From JADZFO01 sp964512635 (lineage in GTDB: Bacteria > 4484-113 > JAFGCY01), in the NCBI GenBank assembly GCA_964512635.1, contig CAZEJB010000006.1:62001-126000 (forward strand): DNA of 64,000 nt, given 5' to 3'. The position numbers were made by a program, and so were the translations under genes. Shown here one piece after another: positions 7,100-16,281 of the stretch. The notes beneath the pieces were generated by a model. That model saw nothing but the letters and a program-made list of their open reading frames with translations. It ran no database searches and had not been told where the DNA came from. Numbering within the stretch: the stretch's first letter is position 1; each line of letters starts with the position of its first letter.

Positions 7100-9039
7100 G
7101 GAGTATTCTGACCCTGCTGGGTTTTCTGCTGCTGCTCGGTGCGGCGTCATGCGGTTCGCACGCAGGTGCTGACAACATTGGCGACGGCAGCAGTCCGATC
7201 CCTGAACTGAGCACCCCCTTTGGGGGAACTGTTGACGGCATAGACATTGAACGTTCCACTTCAGGCTTTGTGCTGAATGTGAAGAGTGTCCCCCAACAGG
7301 GTGCCTTCCTGCGAGTCAGTCTGCCTGAGGGGCTTGGCATAGTCAAACAGGACTGGAAAGGAAATGAGCAGATGCTCACCTTGATGGTCCCCACGGACCA
7401 AGGTGCAGATCTTGGCCTCGTTCCCCTTCCCGGATACCTGGGTGGCCCGGTCAGCGTAAGCGCCAGCTATGGCAATGCAACCCGTCGTGTAAGCATCCCT
7501 CCGGTAGGAACTTCAAACGTTATCAAGGATCTGGTCACTGAAGATCTTGGCGGCGGTTCGGTCGGCCTGAGCTGGGTCGAGCGAAACACTGGCGATTACA
7601 ACTTTGACGGCCTGGTCTCAGTCAGCGACCTGACGCCGATCGGCATCTTCTTCCAGTCATCAGTTTTTAGAAATCTGGACAGCTCGCCGCTCAAGACCGA
7701 GTACTGGGTCGACGGAAACGGCGATGGCCTGATCACAGTGGGCGACTTGACGCCAATCGGCCAGAACTATCAGGCCAACGTAAGCAAGTACTACATCTCG
7801 CGTAATGGCGGCAACCCGATTGAGGTCTTGCGCAGCCAGGTGACCCCTCGTACTGGCCTGCCGCCTGTCTACAACATTGCTGTTACGGGTTCACTGACTG
7901 ACAGCTTTGTGGTCAGTCCGGTCGACAGCCAGGGCAATGTTGGCGCAGACAGTGCCGGTAACACCGCAGTCGACCTTCGGGCCAAGCTGACCATAACCGG
8001 CGCAGAGCTGTTCAATCTGGACGGCGTCGGCAGTGGCACCTTTGGACCCGGCAAGTTCTCCAGCCGTGTCATTGCACCCATTGATGTTGTTGACCGTGCC
8101 AACAACCCATCTGGCGTCGCCAAGTTACTTGTAGACGGCGTAACTACTGTAGTTGGTGGCCTTACACCGGGCAGCCGGATCTACCTCGACTTCCGTTATG
8201 CACCAACCATCAACCTGGCCGATGGCACACCGCGCGCCGGCGCCAGCGTCAGGGGCGCCTCCAAGAATGGAGGGGACGACGGCAGCGGCGGCACAGATGA
8301 CCCGCCGGGCGATGACAGCGGCGGCGGCACCGATGACGGCGAGGGCGATCCCGATGGACTGGTTAACCCGCTGGATCTGGTTCTCACGTCGATTCCAATC
8401 GACCTGCCACTGGACGGGGCTGTTGATACCGACGTGAATATCCAGATTGAACCCAACACGAGCGGCAGCGGCTTCCTGGTAACTGTGACCGCGGTCATCA
8501 CTTTCCCGGATGGGACAACGACAACCTGGTCTTCACAGCTCATCTATGCGGACAGCCTCGTGCGGGTCGACACTGATAACGACGGGGACTTCTCGGACGA
8601 GATTGGCTCAGTCGATGGAGACCGTGACTGCATCAGTGACGATGACACTGCTACCGATATCGAAGACCTGGCCTTTGAGGCGGCGGGCTATCAGCGGATT
8701 GAAGCCGAAGTCAGCGGCCGCTTCCTGAACATCCCCGGCGAGAACCAGATGCGCTTCAATGTTGAGACTGTTATCGACGGCGGCGACTTCCCCGACCTGG
8801 CTAACCTGATCATTGGCGAGCATACTTTCAAGTACAACGCCGACACTGAGTTCGAGAATGACATAGACGCCGAGCCCGTAGATCTCCTCCCCGCAGACCT
8901 TGTCGCGGAAGATGAGGTGGAACTCGATGTCTACTTCTATGTCGACACCCAGAGCAACCCGATCATGCCTTCGCTGGTACTGGAGCCGAAGAACAGCCTG
9001 CGGGTCGAGAAGCTCAAGCGGACGGCTCACGCGATCTAG
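7096..9039 (+). CDS. Lipoprotein with a paired dockerin-like calcium-loop module
   Basis: 647 residues. The signal peptide ends in lipobox A-A-S-C (Cys about 17). Residues 166-226 hold two loops of EF-hand/dockerin type about 40 residues apart: GDYNFDGLVSVSDLTPIGIF and DGNGDGLITVGDLTPIGQN. This is the dockerin-like pairing, each loop followed by a DLTPIG helix. Residues of about 390-430 are a Gly/Asp linker; the C-terminal 200 residues form an unrecognised beta-rich domain with further DxDxDG loops. It is coupled by ATGA overlap to the MocR gene and ends before a bidirectional terminator. Inference: a surface protein that may dock to cohesin-like partners such as the product at 35499-36050. 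Confidence 0.85.
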   Translation: MRSILTLLGFLLLLGAASCGSHAGADNIGDGSSPIPELSTPFGGTVDGIDIERSTSGFVLNVKSVPQQGAFLRVSLPEGLGIVKQDWKGNEQMLTLMVPTDQGADLGLVPLPGYLGGPVSVSASYGNATRRVSIPPVGTSNVIKDLVTEDLGGGSVGLSWVERNTGDYNFDGLVSVSDLTPIGIFFQSSVFRNLDSSPLKTEYWVDGNGDGLITVGDLTPIGQNYQANVSKYYISRNGGNPIEVLRSQVTPRTGLPPVYNIAVTGSLTDSFVVSPVDSQGNVGADSAGNTAVDLRAKLTITGAELFNLDGVGSGTFGPGKFSSRVIAPIDVVDRANNPSGVAKLLVDGVTTVVGGLTPGSRIYLDFRYAPTINLADGTPRAGASVRGASKNGGDDGSGGTDDPPGDDSGGGTDDGEGDPDGLVNPLDLVLTSIPIDLPLDGAVDTDVNIQIEPNTSGSGFLVTVTAVITFPDGTTTTWSSQLIYADSLVRVDTDNDGDFSDEIGSVDGDRDCISDDDTATDIEDLAFEAAGYQRIEAEVSGRFLNIPGENQMRFNVETVIDGGDFPDLANLIIGEHTFKYNADTEFENDIDAEPVDLLPADLVAEDEVELDVYFYVDTQSNPIMPSLVLEPKNSLRVEKLKRTAHAI

Positions 9040-9068
9040 TCCCAGCAGACTTAAGCATGGAAAGACGA

Positions 9069-9091
9069 GGGGCCGCGCCAGCGGCCCCTTT
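9069..9091. terminator. Terminator between convergent genes
   Basis: GGGGCCGC (9069-9076) and GCGGCCCC (9081-9088) form a perfect 8-bp stem with a 4-base loop. TTT follows on the plus strand. It closes the MocR-lipoprotein transcript and may also stop the opposing transcript. Confidence 0.75.
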
Positions 9092-9125
9092 CGTTGATAC
9101 TCCATTTGCTCCGGGCTGATTCAGC

Positions 9126-9794
9126 CTAGGGCGCCGCTGAGCTGTCTTCCTGGCTCTCAGTCGGGTGCACCTTCTCGTAGGCCTGGGCGTACTCCTTGCT
9201 GGCGGCCAGTGTCGGCTTATGCTCGAGCACCACATTGGCATTGATGTCACCGTCGCTGGCATTGTCCTGGGTAAAGGTCAGCAGCACCGACTGGTCATCG
9301 CCCCAGGACCACTGCGCGCCGGGAATGATTTCTTCGGCCTTGTCGCCGTACTTCTTAAGCAGCTCCTGACGCCAGGCCTCAGCTTCGGCCACGCTCAGAC
9401 CCTCCCGCCGGTCGACCAGCACACAGAGGGCATCGCGGTACAGGCGCAGCACCATCCGGCGAGTCTTCTCCGGGTGTTTGGTGTCGCTGGGGTTGAAGTC
9501 AATGATGTGGTTCTGGATCGCGCCGAAGTCCTGGATCACACGGCTGAAGCCGCTACCCTCGCCCTGAGGGGCGTTGTACTGCTGGGCGACCTCAAGCGCG
9601 CTCATCCCCAACCAGAGCTTGTCGTACTGCGTCAGCGGGTTGTCACCAGGGATCGGGGCACTCGGCTTGAAGGCCGAGGGGTCAGGGTCCTGACTGTTTT
9701 CAGTGGGCCTGGGGCAACCGCCCAGCAGGCACAGCAGCACTGCCAGGCCTAGAAACCAAAGACTGCGCTGCGGGCCGCGTGTTGAATCTCGCAT
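9126..9794 (-). CDS. Small lipoprotein of unknown function
   Basis: 222 residues. The signal peptide ends in lipobox L-L-G-G-C (Cys about 28). The remaining sequence is mixed alpha/beta with a bipartite structure, around EVAQQYNAPQGEGSGFSRV and ALCVLVDRREGLSVAEAE. I do not recognise the family. The ATG lies exactly 6 bases after TAGAAT, with no ribosome binding site, so the mRNA is probably leaderless. It follows the gene at 9824-10633 in the same direction, 29 bases downstream, and both products share the 'unknown envelope protein' pattern. Confidence 0.8.
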   Translation of the reverse strand: MRDSTRGPQRSLWFLGLAVLLCLLGGCPRPTENSQDPDPSAFKPSAPIPGDNPLTQYDKLWLGMSALEVAQQYNAPQGEGSGFSRVIQDFGAIQNHIIDFNPSDTKHPEKTRRMVLRLYRDALCVLVDRREGLSVAEAEAWRQELLKKYGDKAEEIIPGAQWSWGDDQSVLLTFTQDNASDGDINANVVLEHKPTLAASKEYAQAYEKVHPTESQEDSSAAP

Positions 9795-9800
9795 GGCCCT

Positions 9801-9806
9801 ATTCTA
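9801..9806 (-). promoter_or_regulatory. -10 box TAGAAT of a leaderless gene
   Basis: TAGAAT on the minus strand is followed by 6 bases and the ATG at 9794. Confidence 0.6.
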
Positions 9807-9823
9807 CCCAGCTGTTAGCCGCG

Positions 9824-10633
9824 TCAGGGACGCTCACCCGGTGCGGGGCGGACCGGCGGAGCTCCGGGAGGTTCAAGCTCCGGATCGGACACCCCAAAGC
9901 GCATGGCCATCTCGATGCTGCGCAGGTAGCCGTCGTGGAAGCGCAGGATGTAGACCGGCGAGATCCAGCCGTCGCTGCGGCGGATCGAGCGCCCGCTCAG
10001 CTCGTACTTGCTTTCTCCCTGGGGCAGTTCGCCTCCACCGGTGAGGCTGGTATAGGTCAGCGCCGGGCTCAGCTGGGCTTCCTTGAAGCCGCTCAGCCAG
10101 GGCTCCCAGGCCGGGTCCTTGAAGATGGGCTCAATCTGCAGCTCATAGGTCTGCACCACGCCGTCCACAACACCCACTTCAGCGCCTGGCGCTGTCAGCC
10201 GGGCGTTGTTCCCGCCGGTACTGATCACCTTCCAGCCCGGATCGTGCTCACGCATTGCCGCCAGCATCTCAAGATAGTCCGAGCCCAGACTAAGTCCGAA
10301 ACCAAATCCGCGGTCGAACAGCTCAGGATCCAGCTGAACCTGTTTCTCTGGGATCTTCTCCGCCGCCTGCTTTACGGGCTGTGGCGCTTCTTCGATTACC
10401 TGCTGGCGCAGGCGTGGAAGCCAGCCGTCGCGGTAGTACCAGGCCGCCACGCCGCCGGCAATCAGCACCAAAACAATCACCCAGCGCGCAGCCGCGGGTC
10501 CCCCGCTGCGGCGGCCGGGGATCATTGACCCCGATCCGCGCGAGACGCCGCCGGGCGGCGGGCTGCTGCCAGCCGCCTGCTGGTCACGCAGGCGTTTGAT
10601 CTGGTGCGCGCGCTTCCAGGGGTCCTGAGCCAT
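9824..10633 (-). CDS. Single-pass membrane protein of unknown function
   Basis: 269 residues. The N-terminal 48 residues are basic and Gly/Pro/Ser-rich (cytoplasmic), followed by one membrane helix (WVIVLVLIAGGVAAWYY, about 49-66). An extracytoplasmic domain of about 200 residues contains GLSLGSDYLEMLAAMREHDPG and VYILRFHDGYLRSIEMAMRF. No family recognised. The ATG lies 5 bases after TATAAA on the minus strand, so it is leaderless or nearly so. The downstream lipoprotein gene is 29 bases away with its own -10 box. Confidence 0.8.
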   Translation of the reverse strand: MAQDPWKRAHQIKRLRDQQAAGSSPPPGGVSRGSGSMIPGRRSGGPAAARWVIVLVLIAGGVAAWYYRDGWLPRLRQQVIEEAPQPVKQAAEKIPEKQVQLDPELFDRGFGFGLSLGSDYLEMLAAMREHDPGWKVISTGGNNARLTAPGAEVGVVDGVVQTYELQIEPIFKDPAWEPWLSGFKEAQLSPALTYTSLTGGGELPQGESKYELSGRSIRRSDGWISPVYILRFHDGYLRSIEMAMRFGVSDPELEPPGAPPVRPAPGERP

Positions 10634-10810
10634 ACGCCTTTATACCTTACTGTCACACTGGCCCTTTAGTACAAGCACGACCTTTCCAAGCTTCAGTGCC
10701 GTGCGAATTGTTTAACATCATGCCAACTTGCGCTATTCTCTGTTGTCGCGCCGAGTTGCGGCGCGGGCCGGTCGGAACCGGCTCAATCTGCTGACAAGAC
10801 GGAGAGCAAA

Positions 10811-13612
10811 ATGCACCCTGGCCTGAAGCGTTTCGTCACGCTGCTGTTGACCTTTGCTGTTCTGGCCGGCCTCGGAGCCTGCGGCGGCCGGACAGGTGAC
10901 CCCGGGCTCGACACAGATGCACAGAGCAATGCGCAGGACCTAAGCCGCCGCTCTGCGTATAGCCGCAGCGAGCTTGACGCCCGCTGGAATGCTGTGCTGG
11001 CCGATCCGGGCAAGCCGGGTGTGGACTTTTCGACCCGCCGTTTGACAGTCTCATACAAGCCAGGGCTGGTCATTTCCAAGGGCCTGCCAAAGGCTTTGCC
11101 CCCGGCCGGTGACCGGGCGGCAGATCAGGGCAATGCGGTACTGCGAGTCAACCGGCAGTATGAGGCGCTCACCGATGCCATCGCAGGCAGTTATGGCCTG
11201 CGCATTACCAACCAGATCTATAAGGGCCGGACGCAGGCTGCCGGCTTTGAGCTGCCCGCCGGCGCTGATGGACAGGCCGTTATCGACCAGATCCGCCGCG
11301 ACTTTGCCGACAGCATCGAGTGGGTGACTTTCGCCCGTCTGGCCCATCCCTGCTATGACCCCAATGACCCCGGCTGGACCGCCAGTAGTGACGTGTCCGG
11401 TGTGGTCTGGGGTATCCGCCGCATTGGATGCCAGAGCGCCTGGGACTTTACCCAGGGCGATGAGAGCATCCTGCTGGGTGTTATGGACAGCGGCTGCAAC
11501 ATCCAGCACGAAGAGCTCGTGAACACGGTGATTGATCCTTCCGTGACCTTTCCTGAAGTGAACTGCGACGTTGTTAACCAGGAAAGCAGCATGGAGGATC
11601 TGCAAAGCCACGGCACCGGCTGTGTGGGCATCGTGGCCGCTGAGGCGGACAACAACCTGACCATCGTCGGCGGTGCTCCGCACTGCAAAGTGCTGCCCCT
11701 GAAGATCACCAACGACTGGGTTGACGGCACAGACATGAATGTCGCCGAGGCCGGCTACCTGGGGGCCCAGCTTGGTCTGCGCGCGATCAGCATGAGCTTC
11801 GGCTACTTCCAGCCTGTCCCGGTCATTGAGGATATGTGCATTGATGTGGACCAGGACGGCGTTCTGCTGCTGGCCAGTGCAGGCAATGAGGACGCTGATT
11901 TTGAACGCTGGCCGGCGGCCTATCCGCAGTGCATGAGCGTGGGCGCCACCAACACTGCCGACGGACGAATCAGCCATGAGGGCTGGTGGGGCTCGAACTT
12001 CGGCCCCGGCGTGGACATCGCCGCTCCCGGCGAAGACTATGCCAGCTGCAGCATCGGTGCTACGGATGCCTACCAGTCTTTCGGCGGCACCAGTGGGGCT
12101 GCTCCGCACGTGCTGGCGGTGGCTGGACTGCTGTTTTCCTATTTCCCGACCTGGAGCAACAACCAGGCCCGGCAGGCGCTGCGTGAGACCGGCGTTCCGA
12201 CGACCGGTTTCGGTTTCGACGTTCCACGAGTGGATGCTGCCAATCTCTTTGACACCTATGGCATCAGCCTGATCCTGCACCCGCCCAAACGCCTGCTGGA
12301 GCATGGCGTGTTTGAGGTGTCGCCCGAGGTCAACGGGGCCTTTGATTCAATTGGCTCCAAGCTTAATGACGTGCCCTCGCAGTCGCTGAACAGCCTGCCC
12401 TGGACCTTCAACCTCGATACAGCCAGCCTCGGCTTCGAGCAGTTCAACCTCAAGCTGAGCGGTATCTCCGGTGGCGAAGCCTACTCCGCCGAACAGGACT
12501 ACTGGGTGGACAACTCTGCGCCGGTCTTCCCATTCAAGGAAGGATTTGAGGATCTGCCACGGATGCGCGTAATCAGCCCGCTGGATCATGACGTTTCTCT
12601 GATCAGTCAACTTTACCTGACCACGCCTACTGCCCTGCAAAACCTCATCGACAATGGCCCGGGAACCTGGCAGAGCAGCACAGCCGCTGCCCACAGTGGG
12701 GTAAACGGTTACTACTGCGGTCTGCCAGCGGGCGATGACTATGGCTCCTTTGAGCTCGACTGTCTGGTCAGCCAGGCGATTGACCTGAGCCCGACGTCCC
12801 AGCCGACCTTGAGCTTCTACCATCACTACAACGTGGAAGATGGCGGGTCTGATTTCGACAAGGTCAGCGTGCTGATCAGCTCAGACTACGGCCTGAGCTG
12901 GCAGCTTGGGCAGCTCAAGGACGGAGCCGGACTGGCCAGTTTCAGCGGTCTGCAATCCGACTGGAGCCGTGTTGACATTGACCTCAGCTCCTTTGCTGGC
13001 CAGACTGTACACATTGCCTTTGTCTTCAACAGCGATGAGCTTGCCAGTGGCGAGGATTCCGGACAGCCCAAGGGCTGGTGGATCGACGACATAAATGTGT
13101 CGAAGAACTACAGTGATCAGCTGGGTGCATTCAGCGCCGTTTCAAGCAGCGAAAAGGTAGTCGGCCTGGTGCCTCAGGTGCTTGGACTGACTGCATCTGT
13201 CAGCGGGGCTGCGGATGTCGGCCGGGTGGTCTATACCCTGGATGCCCTGCCCTATGGCAACAACGGGCCTGAAGATGTTCAGGTTGAGACCATTGTGGCT
13301 CCTTTCAGCGCGCAGCTGAACTTCAGTGGCACGGGATTTGAAAATCAGATTGCCATGCTGACTGCCCACAGCTTTGATACCGAAGGGTCCGAAGGTATGA
13401 GCCTCAGCACGCAGGTCTATATCTTCAACAAGCCCGGTGATGTTAACGCTGACACTTTTGTAGATCAGTCCGACAGGGATGCCTTTGACGGCAAGGTCGG
13501 ACTGAGCTCGAGTGAGGCCGGCTACATCCCCTGGTTCGACAGCGACTTCAGCGGAGTGATCACCGAGTCAGACGCGGCAGCAGTAGGCTATTTCTGGTCG
13601 CCGGCGATCTAA
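10811..13612 (+). CDS. Subtilisin-like (S8) serine protease lipoprotein with accessory domains
   Basis: 933 residues. The signal peptide ends in lipobox L-G-A-C (Cys about 25). A propeptide-like segment runs to about 190. The S8 domain follows, with the triad Asp226 (GVMDSGCN), His267 (SHGTGCVGIVA) and Ser428 (GGTSGAAPH), all present, so it should be active. Residues of about 590-770 form a MAM/immune-inhibitor-A-like module ending in GWWIDDINV, the same type found in the M6 protease at 36047-39457. The C-terminal 60 residues hold two dockerin-like loops (GDVNADTFVDQSDRDAF and DSDFSGVITESD). The start has GGAGAGCAAA immediately upstream. Probably an outer-surface protease. Confidence 0.93.
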   Translation: MHPGLKRFVTLLLTFAVLAGLGACGGRTGDPGLDTDAQSNAQDLSRRSAYSRSELDARWNAVLADPGKPGVDFSTRRLTVSYKPGLVISKGLPKALPPAGDRAADQGNAVLRVNRQYEALTDAIAGSYGLRITNQIYKGRTQAAGFELPAGADGQAVIDQIRRDFADSIEWVTFARLAHPCYDPNDPGWTASSDVSGVVWGIRRIGCQSAWDFTQGDESILLGVMDSGCNIQHEELVNTVIDPSVTFPEVNCDVVNQESSMEDLQSHGTGCVGIVAAEADNNLTIVGGAPHCKVLPLKITNDWVDGTDMNVAEAGYLGAQLGLRAISMSFGYFQPVPVIEDMCIDVDQDGVLLLASAGNEDADFERWPAAYPQCMSVGATNTADGRISHEGWWGSNFGPGVDIAAPGEDYASCSIGATDAYQSFGGTSGAAPHVLAVAGLLFSYFPTWSNNQARQALRETGVPTTGFGFDVPRVDAANLFDTYGISLILHPPKRLLEHGVFEVSPEVNGAFDSIGSKLNDVPSQSLNSLPWTFNLDTASLGFEQFNLKLSGISGGEAYSAEQDYWVDNSAPVFPFKEGFEDLPRMRVISPLDHDVSLISQLYLTTPTALQNLIDNGPGTWQSSTAAAHSGVNGYYCGLPAGDDYGSFELDCLVSQAIDLSPTSQPTLSFYHHYNVEDGGSDFDKVSVLISSDYGLSWQLGQLKDGAGLASFSGLQSDWSRVDIDLSSFAGQTVHIAFVFNSDELASGEDSGQPKGWWIDDINVSKNYSDQLGAFSAVSSSEKVVGLVPQVLGLTASVSGAADVGRVVYTLDALPYGNNGPEDVQVETIVAPFSAQLNFSGTGFENQIAMLTAHSFDTEGSEGMSLSTQVYIFNKPGDVNADTFVDQSDRDAFDGKVGLSSSEAGYIPWFDSDFSGVITESDAAAVGYFWSPAI

Positions 13613-13695
13613 GACCAGCACTGTTGTCAGTGGCTGACCACTGGACTCACCCCTGCTTTGCGACAGCAGGTCAGAGCTGTGCGGCTGAAACTGTT

Positions 13696-14127
13696 TCAGA
13701 CGGAAATGTGCTTCTTTTGCGCGAGCATTGAGTCCAGGCTCCACGGCCCTGCTCCAGCAGCACTGAAGTACAGAAAGATAAGGCAGAACAGGATCGCCGC
13801 CGTGCCGCCGTTGACCGTTGGCCAAAAGCTGCCTGGTGCGTGGAACTGGAAATAGGCCACGGCCATCATGCCGGACAGGATGAAGGCCGTCGGACGCGTA
13901 AAGAGGCCAAGTACAAGCAGCGCGCCTCCCACCAGCTCCAGTATCCCACCGATGCCGACCTGCGACATCAGTACCAGCGGCCCGGCCTCTGGCGGCATTG
14001 GAGCGGGGAAGGAGAAAAGCTTGGTAGTGCCGCTGAGCATGAAAATCGCTGCTGCGACGATGCGCAGCAGGCTGTGGAAGTAAGGCGCCCAGGAAGCCCA
14101 GGTGGAGGTGATGCTCTTGTTGCTCAT
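13696..14127 (-). CDS. DoxX family membrane protein
   Basis: 143 residues with four predicted membrane helices. It carries the DoxX pattern: RIVAAAIFMLSGTTKLF in helix 1, GIGGILELVGGALLVLGLFTRPTA, then AYFQFHAPGSFWP before the last helix. DoxX proteins are small membrane proteins linked to thiosulfate/quinone chemistry or oxidative stress; the exact role here is unknown. The start follows AAGGAG by 7 bases. It is the last gene of the ArsR operon, 77 bases after the VOC gene. Confidence 0.9.
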   Translation of the reverse strand: MSNKSITSTWASWAPYFHSLLRIVAAAIFMLSGTTKLFSFPAPMPPEAGPLVLMSQVGIGGILELVGGALLVLGLFTRPTAFILSGMMAVAYFQFHAPGSFWPTVNGGTAAILFCLIFLYFSAAGAGPWSLDSMLAQKKHISV

Positions 14128-14204
14128 TGCTGCTCCTTGCTTATCAGCCGGATCATTTGTCAGATACTACAACTGACGTGCTTTCTCAGGACCGCGTTCC
14201 GTAG

Positions 14205-14576
14205 TTAGTCCCTAACCCGATGCTGATAGAGTCCGAAAATGTTTCCGTACGGATCGCTGAAGCGGGCCAGAGGATATGGGCTGGAGAGATCCGGCTGGAC
14301 AAGAACGCGGCCGCCCAGCGTCAAGACCTTCTCCACGCAGGCCTGAATGTCGAAGACCATGATGGAGACCAGGAGTCCAAGCTGGTCATGCGGTGGCCTG
14401 TCGGTGACCCACATTCCGCTTACCTCGCCGACTCCATCGTCAAATGCAGTGTGGCCATCGCTGTTTTCGCGTATCTGCCAGCCAAAGGCCGCAGAGTAGA
14501 AACCTGCTGAAGCCGCGATGTCCTCCGCCGGTATCTCCAGATAGCAGATTTTCCCGTTACCAAATGTGGGCGCCAC
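14205..14576 (-). CDS. VOC family (glyoxalase/bleomycin-resistance-like) protein
   Basis: 123 residues, one VOC domain: KICYLEIPAEDIAASAGFY ... FGWQI at the start, FSDPYGNIFGLYQ at the end. Members are metal-dependent dioxygenases, isomerases or binding proteins; substrate not predictable. The start is GTG at 14576, with AAGGAG 7 bases upstream. Sixth protein in the ArsR-led operon. Confidence 0.9.
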   Translation of the reverse strand: MAPTFGNGKICYLEIPAEDIAASAGFYSAAFGWQIRENSDGHTAFDDGVGEVSGMWVTDRPPHDQLGLLVSIMVFDIQACVEKVLTLGGRVLVQPDLSSPYPLARFSDPYGNIFGLYQHRVRD

Positions 14577-14641
14577 TCTGTGCTCCTTGCTGCTCTATCC
14601 CGGCTTATTGATCACGGTCAATGATAGACGACTAAGCATGT

Positions 14642-15139
14642 CTACTGAAAGCTGCGACTGAGTCCGGCCAGATATTCACTGAGCCGCTGCAAGTGCTGGA
14701 CTGCCCCTTCCACCGCGCCATACTTCTCCGCCACCTCGTTACGACCTTCGGCTGTCGGGAAGACCGAGCGCTGGGTAAGGAGCGTGCCATCGCCATCCAC
14801 TTCGAATACGATAGTGGCCTCGAACATCGGCTCCGCGTTTTCCTCATCCCAGCCGTTGAGATAGACAATGCGGCTGGGCGGGTCGATCTCCTTGAAGACA
14901 CTGCGGTTGGGATAATCACGTCCGTCGGGGCCATGCATAACATGGCGCCAGCGGCCACCTGGGCGAAAGTCAAACTCCAGAGTGGTTGTCGTGAAGCCGT
15001 TTGGCCCCCACCACTTTTCAAGGTGCTTCGGATCAGTGAAGACCGAGAAGACCAGGTCCCTCGGGGCATCAAAGTGCCGACTGACGACGATTGAGCGAGC
15101 GTCAAGCTCACTTGACTCGGACTGGAACTGCTCAGACAT
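14642..15139 (-). CDS. SRPBCC (AHSA1-type) domain protein
   Basis: 165 residues. The ATG at 15139 is preferred because AGGAG lies 9 bases upstream; the longer frame is unrelated sequence read through the neighbouring gene. The AHSA1 pattern is clear: VVSRHFDAPRDLVFSVFTDP, KWWGPNGF, FDFRPGGRW, HGPDGRDYPN and a C-terminal helix. These are START-like ligand-binding folds. It overlaps the preceding SRPBCC gene by 8 bases, so the pair is translationally coupled; they are paralogues. Confidence 0.9.
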   Translation of the reverse strand: MSEQFQSESSELDARSIVVSRHFDAPRDLVFSVFTDPKHLEKWWGPNGFTTTTLEFDFRPGGRWRHVMHGPDGRDYPNRSVFKEIDPPSRIVYLNGWDEENAEPMFEATIVFEVDGDGTLLTQRSVFPTAEGRNEVAEKYGAVEGAVQHLQRLSEYLAGLSRSFQ

Positions 15140-15620
15140 TGCTTGCTCCTGTTTGGCTCTCGTTCTGGCTGGAAAGCAGGGCTTCCAGCCGGTCAAAGTT
15201 CTCCTCGTTTTTGTCCGGCACAAAGGCGCTGCAGCGGTCCCAGTCCGCCTGGTCCGCGAACTCCATGCTGAAGCCAAGCAGCGTTCCATCTTCATGCTCA
15301 TCAAAACTCGCGGTCACACGAAATGCATGCAAGGAGAGGTGGTCGTAGACAATCCGCTCTGGCCTGATGAATTCAGCGAAGCGGTTCTCATTGGGGTAAT
15401 CCTGGCCGTCGGGTCCATGCATTGTGAAGCGCCAGATACCGCCTGCCCTAGGATCAAACTCATGAAAGGTGCTGCTGAAGCCCGTCGGCCCGAACCAGAG
15501 CGCAAGGCGGCTCGGATCAGTCCAGGCCTCCCAGACCTGCTCGCGGTTGAAGGGGACGATACGACGGTTGCAAAAGACGCGCGCGGCGGCGTCCTGGATT
15601 GGTGGGATCCGGGTACTCAT
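15132..15620 (-). CDS. SRPBCC (AHSA1-type) domain protein
   Basis: 162 residues. Motifs: FNREQVWEAWTDPSRLALWFGPTGF, FDPRAGGIWRF, HGPDGQDYPNENRF. The family is a hydrophobic-ligand-binding fold, often adjacent to ArsR regulators. The start follows GGAGGAG by 4-5 bases. It overlaps the next SRPBCC gene by 8 bases and is separated from the DUF1579 gene by 42 bases. Confidence 0.9.
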   Translation of the reverse strand: MSTRIPPIQDAAARVFCNRRIVPFNREQVWEAWTDPSRLALWFGPTGFSSTFHEFDPRAGGIWRFTMHGPDGQDYPNENRFAEFIRPERIVYDHLSLHAFRVTASFDEHEDGTLLGFSMEFADQADWDRCSAFVPDKNEENFDRLEALLSSQNESQTGASNV

Positions 15621-15662
15621 GTGCTCCTCCGGGTTGAGTGGAACTGGCGCGGCCGGCCAGGC

Positions 15663-16202
15663 CTACTTGCGGCGCGTGTAGCGGGCAGTCATAAACTTGT
15701 ACCAGGCGCCAGAAGCATCCTGGGTCATGGACTCCAGCAGGCGATGATCCTTGTCCACCAGCGTGATTATGTCGCGGTAGGCGGCTGTACTGCCGTCCCC
15801 TGACATGGAGGGACCCTGCGTATTCAGCGTCAGCACCTTTCGCTCGCTGTCGAGCTCGCCTTCGTAGACCCACATGCCACTCATCATCGAGCCAACCCAG
15901 CTGCCAACAAACTTGCCCTTCGTATTGTCATAGCCCAACGTAATGAGCATCTTCGCGGGCCCTCCGCCGGGCATCTCGCCGCTGCCTTCTCCGAGGATCC
16001 AAAGTTCCCCGAGGGCACGTACGCTCTCGCTGCCTGTGGACTTCATTGGTTCCTGGTCCTGGCCCATGCTGGCCTCGCCTTCCATATCCCACTCGCCGAG
16101 CAGCTGCATCAGCCATTCGTGGTTTTCGTTCTGCTGACCCAGCCGGCACATCTCGTCTTCCATGTTCACGGCGGCTGCGGTGGCGTTGTTTTCACTACTC
16201 AT
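15663..16202 (-). CDS. DUF1579-like protein
   Basis: 179 residues. AAGGAG lies 6 bases before the ATG at 16202; an ATG two codons earlier abuts the ribosome binding site and is less likely. The protein has the DUF1579 layout: NHEWLMQLLGEWDMEGEA, SVRALGELWILGEGSGEMPGG, ITLGYDNTKGKFVGSWVGSMM, and a final beta strand FMTARYTRRK. This is a lipocalin-like fold of unknown function, commonly found beside AHSA1 and DUF899 genes. Confidence 0.87.
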   Translation of the reverse strand: MSSENNATAAAVNMEDEMCRLGQQNENHEWLMQLLGEWDMEGEASMGQDQEPMKSTGSESVRALGELWILGEGSGEMPGGGPAKMLITLGYDNTKGKFVGSWVGSMMSGMWVYEGELDSERKVLTLNTQGPSMSGDGSTAAYRDIITLVDKDHRLLESMTQDASGAWYKFMTARYTRRK

Positions 16203-16281
16203 GTCCATCTCCTTCTCATGTTGTTGCTTCTCTGCTAAGTGCGGTCCAGATATGGCGTCAGATTCCGCGTCTCTGGCAACT